DNA of 37,695 bases from Acidobacteriota bacterium (GCA_024641545.1 JAHECW010000032.1:1-37695), one strand, 5' to 3'. Numbered from the stretch's first letter, positions 27,670 to 36,428 are shown. The notes: a model not told the origin generated them from the letters alone. Made by a program: numbers and translations.

Positions 27670-27754
27670 CCCGCGCTCTTCCCCGGGTTTCGTCGCGACG
27701 GCGCCCCGTCGGCCGAAGTCGAGGAACGGTGAGAAAAGCGGGTTCACCTCGCCG

Positions 27755-27783
27755 TTGAGGGTTGACACCGGTTCCGATACACT
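27755..27783 (+). promoter_or_regulatory. Candidate sigma70 promoter upstream of ribD
   Basis: TTGAGG-17 nt-TACACT. Confidence 0.4.
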
Positions 27784-27814
27784 GGGAAGCATCTCGGATC
27801 AGGAACGGGTTGGG

Positions 27815-29041
27815 TTGAATTCACCGGAATATGAACATGGGGAATGCGGGTCTCGGAATTCCGAAACTCCGCCCACAGCTCCCGCGCCGGCCACATCGGC
27901 GGGGGGGAACGGTGCCGTTGATGCGACCGACAACCACTGGATGCGGCACGCCCTGAACCTCGCCCGGAAGGGTCTTCACGGGGCATCGCCCAATCCGATG
28001 GTCGGCGCTGCGCTGATCGACGCAGAGGGTTGTCTGGTCGGTGAGGGCTACCATGAACGCTGCGGCGGACCCCATGCCGAGGTCAACGCGCTCGCCCAGG
28101 CCGCGGCCGGCGCCCGCGGCGGAACCCTGTACGTCACCCTCGAGCCTTGCGCCCATCACGGACGAACCCCGCCCTGCGTCGACGCCATCATCGCGGCCGG
28201 CATCCGGCGCGTGGTGGTCGCCACCAAAGACCCGAATCCGGTCGCTTCGGGTGGTCTCGACATCCTCCGAACCGTGGGTATCGAGGTCACCGAGGGCGTC
28301 GGTTCCGAAAGCGGTCGCATCCTCAACCGGCGGTGGCTGCGTTGGGCGCAAACCCGGCGGCCGTGGGTGAGCGCCAAAGCCGCGACCTCCCTCGACGGTC
28401 GAATCGCCACCCGAGCCGGCGATTCCAAGTGGATCACCGGCAGGGCGGCGCGTGATCGCGGTCTCGAGTTGCGCGAGGAACACGACGCCATTTGCGTCGG
28501 TGTCGAAACCGTCCTGGCCGACGATCCTCGGCTGACCCGACGCCTCGGCCTCAACCCCGGAGACGACTGGCATCGGGTGATCCTCGACTCCACCCTGCGG
28601 ACCCCCAGCCTCGCGACGGTCGTCGAGACCGACCCCGAAACGACCATCATCGCCCACACCGCCGAGGCCGCTGACGCCGACCGCGCGCGTCTCGAATCAA
28701 CCGGAGTCGAACTCGTCGAGATCGCCGAAGACGACAACGGCCGCATCGACCTCGGTGCGTTGCTCGACACCCTGGGAGGGCGCGGAATCGCCGCTCTCCT
28801 GGTCGAGGGCGGAGCGACCGTCCACGGCTCGTTCTTCGATGCCGATCTCGTCGACGAGATCTTTTTCTTTGTCGCGCCCCTCGTCATCGGTGGCGAGGCC
28901 CCCGCCGCCGTCGGCGGCCTCGGGGTCGCCAATCTCGACATGGCGCACCGCTTTCACTACGAAGAGATCCGCCGCCACGGCGACGATCTCGAACTCCACT
29001 GCGTTCGGCCGGAGGATGCGGATGTTCACGGGTCTGATTGA
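27815..29041 (+). CDS. ribD: Bifunctional diaminohydroxyphosphoribosylaminopyrimidine deaminase / reductase
   Basis: MRHALNLARKGLHGASPNPMVGAALIDAEG, GGPHAEVNAL, LYVTLEPCAHHGRTPPCVDAII, RPWVSAKAATSLDGRIATRAGDSKWITG. Start uncertain: ATG 27941 or in-frame TTG 27815. Confidence 0.93.
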   Translation: MNSPEYEHGECGSRNSETPPTAPAPATSAGGNGAVDATDNHWMRHALNLARKGLHGASPNPMVGAALIDAEGCLVGEGYHERCGGPHAEVNALAQAAAGARGGTLYVTLEPCAHHGRTPPCVDAIIAAGIRRVVVATKDPNPVASGGLDILRTVGIEVTEGVGSESGRILNRRWLRWAQTRRPWVSAKAATSLDGRIATRAGDSKWITGRAARDRGLELREEHDAICVGVETVLADDPRLTRRLGLNPGDDWHRVILDSTLRTPSLATVVETDPETTIIAHTAEAADADRARLESTGVELVEIAEDDNGRIDLGALLDTLGGRGIAALLVEGGATVHGSFFDADLVDEIFFFVAPLVIGGEAPAAVGGLGVANLDMAHRFHYEEIRRHGDDLELHCVRPEDADVHGSD

Positions 29042-29672
29042 AGCTGTCGGCAGCGTTCGACGGCTCGCGCGATCGGGCCGCGGCGCCCGCATCGAGATCG
29101 AGGTCGCGTGGCCCGACGGCGCGGTCCCCGAACACGGCGACAGCATCGCGGTCAACGGCGCCTGCCTCACCGCCCTGAGCCCGACGGCCGGGGCCTTCGC
29201 CGCCGATCTCTCTCCGGAGACCCTCGACCGCACCCTGCTGGACGAGATTCCGCCGGGCGCTGCCGTCAATCTCGAGCGCGCCCTCAGACTCGGTGACCGG
29301 ATCGGCGGCCACCTCGTTCAGGGCCACGTCGATGCTCATGTCACGATCGTGGCGATCCACCCCGAGGGCGGGTTCCAGCGTTGGCGTCTCTCCCTGCCGG
29401 TGGAGCACGCTCGTGAAGTCGCTGTCAAGGGCAGCGTGAGTCTGCACGGAGTTTCGCTGACGGTGTCGGCTCTCGGGCGGGACTGGTTCGAGGTCGCCCT
29501 GATTCCCGAGACCCTCGGATCGACCACCCTCGGAAAGCTCGCCGCGGGCGCACGGCTCCATCTCGAAACCGATGTGCTCGCCAAATATGTCGCCCGCCGT
29601 CTGCAGGGTCCCGGGGAATCATCATCGACCCCATCCGCCATCAACGAGATGTTCGGGGGCGGCGGTGCGTAG
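29022..29672 (+). CDS. ribE: Riboflavin synthase alpha subunit
   Basis: 216 aa; MFTGLIEAVGSVRRL, DSIAVNGACLTAL, LGGHLVQGHVD-type GDRIGGHLVQGHVDA, KGSVSLHGVSLTV, ETDVLAKYVARRL. Confidence 0.95.
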   Translation: MFTGLIEAVGSVRRLARSGRGARIEIEVAWPDGAVPEHGDSIAVNGACLTALSPTAGAFAADLSPETLDRTLLDEIPPGAAVNLERALRLGDRIGGHLVQGHVDAHVTIVAIHPEGGFQRWRLSLPVEHAREVAVKGSVSLHGVSLTVSALGRDWFEVALIPETLGSTTLGKLAAGARLHLETDVLAKYVARRLQGPGESSSTPSAINEMFGGGGA

Positions 29673-30648
29673 GGTCGAACCGGCGTACCCGGATCTCTTC
29701 CCCGTGACTCATGTCCAAAGACCGGGATATCTGCCCGGACCCAAGGTGAGTCTCGACCCCATCAAGCTCGGGATCGTCTGGGAGGACGCCCCGAGGCGGA
29801 TCCTCCCGGCGGAAGGATCGGTACCACGGGAAGCCGTTCGGGCGATGTCGTTCGCCCGCGTCGCCCGCGAGCGGAGCGACATCCTGCACCGGGTCCTCGA
29901 TCGCGGAGGGTCGATTCTCATCGTCCTCGACGATCCGGAGATCACTCCAAAGGAACTCGGGTTCCCCGCCACACCCGAGGATCTTCGGGTGAGCGCCCTG
30001 CTTCCGGTTCTACCCTTCCCGCTGTCGGATGGATTGAAGATGCCCGCGGCCTGGACGGACTGGCGCTGGGGTGCGGTGCTCGGACTCTTTCCCTTCCCGG
30101 GGGCCGATGCCGAGGTCGAGCGGCGAATCAAACAGCTCAAGAGGGACGGCGCTCGGTTTGCCGTCGCGGCGCCACTTTTCCTGACCCCAAAAGACCGTCA
30201 CCGCATTCTCGACGGTTGTGACGGGACCGGTGTCGCCGACGAGCTCGAAAACGCACTCTTCCACGCCGATGTCGGCCGCGGCCTGCACGCACTGGAACGC
30301 CGCGCCGGAGTCACCCTGCACGACGTGGGCATGGACCCTTTCATCCCGTGCATGGTCCCCCAGGGCTACCAATCCAACGCCGTGCGGACAGCCGCCGTCC
30401 TGCGGTTGTGGGCGCGCCGACTCGACCAGTGCCACGAAGAGTCATCGTGGGGTTGGCGACTGCGCCGCGCGGCCACCGCTTTGGACCAACTTCCCAACGA
30501 CCCGGCCGTCCTCGCCATGGAGGACAACCTTCGCGTCATCCCGGGTTTCGATCCCTGGGTCGAGAGTTTCACCCGCGCCCTGTGGTACGGCGGCGAGCCC
30601 ATCAACTCGGTTTGGCAGCGCTGGTCCGGAGAAGACGGCGACGGCTGA
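29665..30648 (+). CDS. Protein of unknown function
   Basis: 327 aa from GTG 29665, overlapping the ribE stop; VRRVEPAYPDLFPVTHVQRPGYLPGPKVSLDPIKLG...; no family recognised; long continuous ORF in operon context. Confidence 0.7.
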   Translation: MRRVEPAYPDLFPVTHVQRPGYLPGPKVSLDPIKLGIVWEDAPRRILPAEGSVPREAVRAMSFARVARERSDILHRVLDRGGSILIVLDDPEITPKELGFPATPEDLRVSALLPVLPFPLSDGLKMPAAWTDWRWGAVLGLFPFPGADAEVERRIKQLKRDGARFAVAAPLFLTPKDRHRILDGCDGTGVADELENALFHADVGRGLHALERRAGVTLHDVGMDPFIPCMVPQGYQSNAVRTAAVLRLWARRLDQCHEESSWGWRLRRAATALDQLPNDPAVLAMEDNLRVIPGFDPWVESFTRALWYGGEPINSVWQRWSGEDGDG

Positions 30649-30718
30649 GCCGTCGATCGGAAGACCTTCCCCGCTTCCTTTGTTGTCACAGGTGCGCGAG
30701 ACAAACGAGGAGGAAACA

Positions 30719-30925
30719 ATGTCCGAAAAAGTATTCAAGCAGATCACCGTGACCGGATGTTCGTCAGAAAGCTACGAGAAGGCCATCGAGGCCGCGGTCG
30801 AAAAGGCGTCCGAGAGTCTTCGTGGACTCTCATGGTTCCAGGTCACCGAGTTTCGCGGCGGCATCCGCGCCGACGGCGGCATCGAGTACCAGGCGACCCT
30901 CAACGTCGCGTTCAAGGTGGACTAG
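30719..30925 (+). CDS. Dodecin family protein
   Basis: 68 aa MSEKVFKQITVTGCSSESYEKAIEAAVEKASESLRGLSWFQVTEFRGGIRADGGIEYQATLNVAFKVD; RBS GAGGAGG. Confidence 0.92.
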   Translation: MSEKVFKQITVTGCSSESYEKAIEAAVEKASESLRGLSWFQVTEFRGGIRADGGIEYQATLNVAFKVD

Positions 30926-30988
30926 ACCCGCGATTTTCTTCCGCGTCCTTGCAACCCGTTGCCAATCGGGGTATCATCCGCCGCGCGT

Positions 30989-31064
30989 GGGGCCGTAGCT
31001 CAGCTGGGAGAGCGCAGCGTTCGCAATGCTGAAGTCGAGGGTTCGATCCCCTTCGGCTCCACCA
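30989..31064 (+). tRNA. tRNA-Ala (CGC anticodon), CCA encoded
   Basis: GGGGCCG...CGGCTCC acceptor, D arm GCTCAGCTGGGAGAGC, anticodon arm CAGCG-TTCGCAA-TGCTG, T arm GAGGGTTCGATCCCCTT, ACCA. Confidence 0.95.
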
Positions 31065-31065
31065 A

Positions 31066-31104
31066 TTTTTTGCCGCGGCTGCCGAGGCAGCCGCGGCAAA
31101 AAAA
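31066..31104. other. Long perfect palindromic hairpin just downstream of tRNA
   Basis: TTTTTTGCCGCGGCTGCC-GA-GGCAGCCGCGGCAAAAAAA; 18 bp perfect inverted repeat; A/T polarity opposite to an intrinsic terminator. Confidence 0.85.
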
Positions 31105-31124
31105 TTTCAGGGCGGCGTTGATTG

Positions 31125-32084
31125 ATGGATCAGTTTCTCGACACCACTGCGACCACGCTGCTCGCGATCCTCAAGATCTTCCTGGTGGTTTTCCTGGCCG
31201 GTTTCCTGGTACGGCGCAAGATCCTGACGGACGCAATGGTCACGGCGCTGACCAAGGCGACCATCGTCCTCTTCCTTCCCTGTCTGATCCTCGACAAGAT
31301 CCTGACCAATCTCTCGCCGACGGAGTTCCCACTGTGGTGGACCCTGCCGTTGACGAGCATCGCCATGGCGCTGGCCGGAGTCGCTCTGGCCGCGGCGGTG
31401 TTCGTCCGCGAACTGCCCGAGAAACGCAGCATGCTCGCCGTCGCGAGCATGCAGAATGCGGGCTACCTCATCCTCCCCATCGGCGCCGCCCTCTACCCCG
31501 GGCAGTTCGACGAGTTCGCGCTCTACGTTTCGCTCTTCATCGTCGGCTTCAACCCGATCCTCTGGAGCATCGGGAAGTTTCTCGCCACCAACGGCGCCCC
31601 GCGGCCGCCGGATTGGCGCGGTTTGCTCAACCCGCCTCTCGTCGCCTGCCTTTCCTCCATCGCGCTGGTCTTGACCGGCGTGAACCGTTTGATTCCCAGA
31701 CCGGCTCTCGAGACCGTCGAACTCGTCGGACAGGGAGCGGTTCCGGTGGCCACCGTGGTCCTCGGCGCCATGTTGGGCGGGATGACCCTCCGCCTTCGGC
31801 CCCATCTCTGGGACGCCGTCCGGGCGATGACAGTCAAGTACGGTCTGCTGCCGGCGCTGACGGTCGCGGTGCTCTCGGCCACCAACATCGGGAACAGTAA
31901 CCCGCTGCTCGCCCGGTTCCTGGTGCTGCAGGCTGCTTCTGCACCCGCGGTCGGCCTCATTCTCCAGGTCCGGGCCTACGGCGGCGACGAGCAGAAGGTC
32001 GGTGCCGTCATGCTGCTGAGTTATATCCTGTGCGGACTCAGCCTGCCGGTCTGGCTCGCGGTGTGGGAGATGGTGTCGAGCTGA
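31125..32084 (+). CDS. AEC (auxin efflux carrier) family transporter
   Basis: 319 aa; [47 protein letters not shown], ten or so hydrophobic segments. Confidence 0.88.
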   Translation: MDQFLDTTATTLLAILKIFLVVFLAGFLVRRKILTDAMVTALTKATIVLFLPCLILDKILTNLSPTEFPLWWTLPLTSIAMALAGVALAAAVFVRELPEKRSMLAVASMQNAGYLILPIGAALYPGQFDEFALYVSLFIVGFNPILWSIGKFLATNGAPRPPDWRGLLNPPLVACLSSIALVLTGVNRLIPRPALETVELVGQGAVPVATVVLGAMLGGMTLRLRPHLWDAVRAMTVKYGLLPALTVAVLSATNIGNSNPLLARFLVLQAASAPAVGLILQVRAYGGDEQKVGAVMLLSYILCGLSLPVWLAVWEMVSS

Positions 32085-32111
32085 AATCTGGGCTGGAGGC
32101 TGGGGGGGAAC

Positions 32112-32160
32112 GGGCAGCGGCAGCGACCGGGGCAGGGGCAGCGACCGGGGCAGCGACCGC
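32112..32160. repeat. GC-rich short tandem repeat (GGGGCAGCGACC-type units)
   Basis: cgggcagcggcagcgaccggggcaggggcagcgaccggggcagcgacc. Confidence 0.8.
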
Positions 32161-32214
32161 CACATCTTCCCGTGGACTCGCGTGCAACGCTTCGGCTCCG
32201 TCGAGGCCTCTGAA

Positions 32215-32232
32215 GGTGGGCCGAGGCCCACC
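32215..32232. repeat. REP-like palindrome GGTGGGCC-GA-GGCCCACC
   Basis: Perfect 8-bp inverted repeat with 2-nt centre in noncoding DNA. Confidence 0.7.
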
Positions 32233-32527
32233 CTACGGCGGTCCATCCCAGCATTCGACACCGGGACGCCGGAGGCGGCCCGGAAGGCCGGAGCTCGAGG
32301 AAGCGGCTGACCTTCCCGCGCCACTGCTCGTTGGTGCCGAAACGCAACGGCATCCTGCGGCCGGGACGCCCGCACCACAATCGGCGCCGCTCCGGCCGTC
32401 GCCACGGTTGTCAGTCCGGGCCGAATGCCCTAAGCTCACGATGGCTGCGCATCGACCAGTGACGGCGGTGACGCGGTGAACGGACCGACAACGAAGACGG
32501 ACTTGATCTGAAAGGACAGGTACCGAT

Positions 32528-33235
32528 ATGGATGCTCCCATCTATGGGCTGGTCGGCCGCGGGCGTGCGGCCCGCCACATGGCCCGCTATCTCGAACTCG
32601 AAGGCCAGAACGTCAGAGGATGGCATCGTGGTTCGCCGACCCCGCCCGCCGAGGCCCTGAGCGGCGCGGAGATCATCCTGCTCGCCATCAGCGACAGCGC
32701 GCTCGAGCCCTTCATCGCCGACAATCCCGGGATCGCTGACCGTCCGCTGGTGCACTTTTCGGGCAGCCTGACCATCGCGGGCGCGCACGGCCTCCACCCT
32801 CTCATGACCTTTGGCCCGGAGGCTTATGACCTCGACACCTACCGCTCGATCCCGTTTGTCGAGGAAAGCGGCAGCCGTGGATTCCGGGAGCTCTTCCCCC
32901 ACCTGGTGAACCCGGTCTGGACCATCGACCCCGAGCTCAAGCCCCTCTACCATGCGCTCTGCGTCCTCGCCGGCAACTTCACGACCGTGCTGTGGCTCAA
33001 GGCGATGGACGACTTCGAGGATCGGCTCGGTCTTCCGCGCGAGATGCTCCGGCCGTTCCTCGAACGAACCGCGGCCAATACCCTCGCCAACGGCCGCGCC
33101 GCGATGACCGGTTCGCTCGCGCGAAGCGAGGCCGGCACCATCGAGCGCGACCTCCGCGGTCTCACCGGCGATCCGTATCATCAGGTCTACACGGCGGTCG
33201 CGCACGCCTCCGGCGCCGAGGAGGTCAACCGATGA
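32528..33235 (+). CDS. Rossmann-like/DUF2520 protein, candidate ketopantoate reductase
   Basis: 235 aa; MDAPIYGLVGRGRAARHMARYLELEG, EIILLAISDSALEPFI, LVHFSGSLTIAGAHGLHPLMTFG; ATGA-overlapped with panB. Confidence 0.8.
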   Translation: MDAPIYGLVGRGRAARHMARYLELEGQNVRGWHRGSPTPPAEALSGAEIILLAISDSALEPFIADNPGIADRPLVHFSGSLTIAGAHGLHPLMTFGPEAYDLDTYRSIPFVEESGSRGFRELFPHLVNPVWTIDPELKPLYHALCVLAGNFTTVLWLKAMDDFEDRLGLPREMLRPFLERTAANTLANGRAAMTGSLARSEAGTIERDLRGLTGDPYHQVYTAVAHASGAEEVNR

Positions 33236-34020
33236 TCGTCCCCGATTTTGCCAAACGCAAACGCGACGGCGTGCCGATCTCCATGGTCACCTGCTACGAC
33301 GCCTGGAGCGCGGCCCTCATCGCCTCGACCGAGATCGACTGCATCCTTGTCGGCGACAGCCTGGCCATGGTCGTCTACGGCCACGATACGACCCTGCCGG
33401 CGGACATCGACACCATGGCGGCCCACACCGCCGCCGTTCGCCGCGGCGCACCCGATGCCTTTGTCATCGGCGACATGCCATTCCTTTCCTACCGGCGAGG
33501 TCTGGAATCGGCGGTGGGCAACGTCGCCAAGCTCATGCGTGCCGGCGCCCGGGCGGTCAAGCTCGAAGGCGCCGCGGGCAACATCGAGCTCATTCGCCAC
33601 CTGGTGGAATCCGGGGTTCCGGTCATGGGCCACCTCGGACTGACCCCCCAGTCGGTCCACCAGCTCGGCGGCTTCAAGGTCCAGGCGAGAAGTGACCGGG
33701 CCGCAGCCACCCTCGTCGAGCAGGCCGTCGAGCTCGAGCGGGTCGGCTGCTTCGCCCTCGTCCTCGAGGCGGTCCCGGGGGCGGTTGCGGCCCAGGTCAC
33801 CGCGGCCCTCGAGATTCCCACCATCGGCATCGGCGCCGGTCGTCACGTCGACGGCCAGGTCCTGGTGCTGCAGGATCTGCTGGGCATCACCACCGCCTTC
33901 CGTCCCAAGTTCGTCCGCACCTGGCTCGACGGGTCGACGCTCATCCGCGACGCCCTCCAGGCGTACCACAAAGACGTGACCGACCGGAGGTTCCCCAACG
34001 AAGAGGAGAGCTACCAATGA
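33232..34020 (+). CDS. panB: 3-methyl-2-oxobutanoate hydroxymethyltransferase
   Basis: 262 aa; MVTCYDAWSAALIASTEIDCILVGDSLAMVVYGHDTTLPADIDTM, VKLEGA, VMGHLGLTPQSVHQLGGFKVQ, PTIGIGAGRHVDGQVLVLQDLLG. Confidence 0.97.
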   Translation: MIVPDFAKRKRDGVPISMVTCYDAWSAALIASTEIDCILVGDSLAMVVYGHDTTLPADIDTMAAHTAAVRRGAPDAFVIGDMPFLSYRRGLESAVGNVAKLMRAGARAVKLEGAAGNIELIRHLVESGVPVMGHLGLTPQSVHQLGGFKVQARSDRAAATLVEQAVELERVGCFALVLEAVPGAVAAQVTAALEIPTIGIGAGRHVDGQVLVLQDLLGITTAFRPKFVRTWLDGSTLIRDALQAYHKDVTDRRFPNEEESYQ

Positions 34021-34781
34021 TCGAGGTCATCAGAACCATCGGCGACGCCGGCCGGCGGATGGCCGATTTCCGCCGAAAAGCGCTGTCGATCGGCCTAGTC
34101 CCCACCATGGGCGCCCTCCACGACGGCCATCTCAGCCTCATCGGGCGCGCCCGGGCGGACAACGACCGGGTGGTCGTGTCAATCTTCGTCAACCCGACGC
34201 AGTACGACGACCCGGAAGACCTCGAACGCTACCCGAGGACCCTGGCCGCCGACCTGGAAAAGGCCGAAGCGGCCGGCGCAGACCTGGTCATCCACCCGGC
34301 GCCCGAGGACATCTACCACGACGGCTACCGGTTTCGGGTCACTGAATCGGCCTTCAGCCGCGAACTCGAGGGTGCCCACCGCAAGGGCCATTTCGACGGC
34401 GTCCTCACCGTGGTGCTCAAACTGCTCAATATCGTCCGCGCCGACCGCGCCTACTTCGGCGAAAAGGACTGGCAGCAACTGCTCCTGGTTCGGGACATGG
34501 CGGCTGCGTTCTTCGTCGCCACCGAAATCGTCGCCTGCCCCATCGTGCGCGAGGCCGACGGCCTCGCGATGAGCTCCCGAAATGTCCACCTGGCGCCCGA
34601 GGAACGGGTGCTCGCACCTGAGTTTCATCGGATTCTCCAAACCGGTGCTTCAACCGAAGACATGCACCGGCAACTCGTCGAAGCCGGTTTCGGAGTCGAC
34701 TATGTCGCAAAGCGCGGTGATCGGATTCTCGGCGCCGTACGGCTCGGGAAAGTGAGGTTGATCGACAATGTCCAGCACTGA
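34017..34781 (+). CDS. panC: Pantoate--beta-alanine ligase (short)
   Basis: 254 aa; LVPTMGALHDGHLSLIGRARADNDRVVVSIFVNPTQYDDPEDLERYPRTLAAD, YFGEKDWQQLLLVRDMA, DGLAMSSRNVHLAPEER, RLIDNVQ. Confidence 0.95.
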   Translation: MIEVIRTIGDAGRRMADFRRKALSIGLVPTMGALHDGHLSLIGRARADNDRVVVSIFVNPTQYDDPEDLERYPRTLAADLEKAEAAGADLVIHPAPEDIYHDGYRFRVTESAFSRELEGAHRKGHFDGVLTVVLKLLNIVRADRAYFGEKDWQQLLLVRDMAAAFFVATEIVACPIVREADGLAMSSRNVHLAPEERVLAPEFHRILQTGASTEDMHRQLVEAGFGVDYVAKRGDRILGAVRLGKVRLIDNVQH

Positions 34782-35313
34782 GACCCGAATCGTTCTCCAG
34801 GTCACCGGTTCCATCGCCGCGTTCAAGGCGGCGACGTTGGCGTCGCTTCTTGTCGAGGCGGGATCGGAGGTGCAGGTCATCGTGAGCGAAGGCGCCCGTT
34901 ATTTCATCGGCGAGTCAACTTTCGAAGGCCTCACCGGCCGGACGGTGCTCGGCAACGTTTTCGAGCGCGGGCGCGCCCACGACCACATCAATCTCGCGGA
35001 TTGGGCGGATCTGCTCCTGCTCTACCCGGCATCGGCCAACCACATCAACCGTCTTCGCGCCGGTCTCGCCGATGACCTCCTGGGCTGTCTCTTCCTGGCC
35101 AACAACTTCCGCAAGCCCTACTGGATCGCGCCCGCCATGAACAGCAACATGCTCGCCCACCCGGCGGTCACCGACGCTCTGACGGTTCTCGAAGGCTGGG
35201 GCTGTCGGATCCTTCCCACCGGAGAGGGCCGGCTCGCCTGTGGCGCGGTCGGATACGGCCGTCTCCTCGAACCCGAGCAGACGGCGCGACTCATCCGCGA
35301 GGAGCTCGGATGA
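34768..35313 (+). CDS. coaC: Phosphopantothenoylcysteine decarboxylase (stand-alone flavoprotein)
   Basis: 181 aa; VTGSIAAFKAATLASLLVEAG, PASANHINRLRAGLADDLL, PAMNSNMLAHPAV, GRLACGAVGYGRL. Confidence 0.93.
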   Translation: MSSTETRIVLQVTGSIAAFKAATLASLLVEAGSEVQVIVSEGARYFIGESTFEGLTGRTVLGNVFERGRAHDHINLADWADLLLLYPASANHINRLRAGLADDLLGCLFLANNFRKPYWIAPAMNSNMLAHPAVTDALTVLEGWGCRILPTGEGRLACGAVGYGRLLEPEQTARLIREELG

Positions 35314-36026
35314 GGATTCTCGTCACCGCCGGAGGGACCGAAGAGTCGGTGGACGGCGTCCGCCGCCTGACCAACACCTCCACCGGAGCCACCGGCGGCG
35401 TGCTTGCCCGGAGCTTTGCCGAGCGCGGCGCCCAGGTCCTGCTTCTTCATTCCGAACGGGCGCCGCTCGGCTCCATCGCGGTGGAGCGCAACACCTTCGT
35501 CACCTTTGCAGACCTCGAAAACGCACTTCAGCGGCATCTCGGCGCAGGCAACTGGGACGCCGTCGTCCATCTCGCCGCGGTGTCGGACTATTCCGTCGCC
35601 TCCGTCGAGGTTGACGACCGGTCGGTGGCGCACGGGAACCAGGGCAAGATCGGCAGCGGCCACGAGGTCGTCATCCGGCTCAGGCCCAACCCCAAGCTCA
35701 TTGACAGCCTCAAGAAATGGTCTCGCAACAAGGCGATCCGGGTCATCGGGTTCAAACTCACCAATGATCCGGATCGGGCGGCCCGCGCCACTCATGTCCG
35801 GGCGTTGCTTGATCGCAGCACCGCCGATTTCGTTGTCCACAACGACCTCGGGGAGCTGACGGGCGGCCGCCACCCTGCGGAGATCTGGAACCGGCGGGGT
35901 CCGCTGGTCCGAACCGCGACCAAGGAGGAGCTCGCCGAAGCGCTGTGGGCTCTCCTCACCGACCCGCGTCAGTCGAAATGTTTCGCCGACCTGCCGGCCG
36001 GCCCGTCCACGGGAGTCGAATCATGA
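35310..36026 (+). CDS. coaB: Phosphopantothenate--cysteine ligase (stand-alone)
   Basis: 238 aa; ILVTAGGTEESVDGVRRLTNTSTGATGGVLARSFAERGAQVLLLHS, VVHLAAVSDYSV, GFKL. Confidence 0.92.
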   Translation: MRILVTAGGTEESVDGVRRLTNTSTGATGGVLARSFAERGAQVLLLHSERAPLGSIAVERNTFVTFADLENALQRHLGAGNWDAVVHLAAVSDYSVASVEVDDRSVAHGNQGKIGSGHEVVIRLRPNPKLIDSLKKWSRNKAIRVIGFKLTNDPDRAARATHVRALLDRSTADFVVHNDLGELTGGRHPAEIWNRRGPLVRTATKEELAEALWALLTDPRQSKCFADLPAGPSTGVES

Positions 36027-36376
36027 TGATCGAGATGCTGAAATCCAAGATCCACCGCGCCACCGTCACCGGCGCCGAGCTCGACTACACCGGCTCGGTG
36101 GCCATCGACCCGGCGCTCTGCGAGGCCGTCGGCCTGCGCGAGTTCGAGAAGGTCGACGTCTTGGACATCGACAACGGCGCCCGCCTCACCACCTATGTCA
36201 TCCTCGGCGCCCCCGGCGAGGTCTGCGTCAACGGCGCCGCAGCCCGGTTGGTTCAGAAAGGGGACCGAGTGATCATCGCCGCATATGGCCAACTCGATGC
36301 AACCGAGGCCGAGGGCTTTCGGCCGCAGATCGTCGTGGTGGATGAAATAAATTCGATCGTTGAACGGTTCGGTTGA
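36023..36376 (+). CDS. panD: Aspartate 1-decarboxylase
   Basis: 117 aa; MLKSKIHRATVTGAELDYTGSVAIDPALCEAVGL (YxGS self-cleavage site), NGARLTTYVI, NGAAARLVQKGDRVIIAAYG. Confidence 0.97.
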   Translation: MMIEMLKSKIHRATVTGAELDYTGSVAIDPALCEAVGLREFEKVDVLDIDNGARLTTYVILGAPGEVCVNGAAARLVQKGDRVIIAAYGQLDATEAEGFRPQIVVVDEINSIVERFG

Positions 36377-36428
36377 TCAGCCAGAAGGAGCGAAAACCGT
36401 CAACCTTAATTTTCCCGAGGAGAAACAG

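Noticed and set aside
31066-31104. Ordinary rho-independent terminator after tRNA-Ala
   Set aside because: Neither strand has a U-tract 3' of the stem; the T-run precedes and the A-run follows, so it is reported as an unusual palindrome.
31107-32405. 432-aa minus-strand ORF
   Set aside because: Antisense to the AEC transporter and through intergenic repeats; no homology-like motifs.
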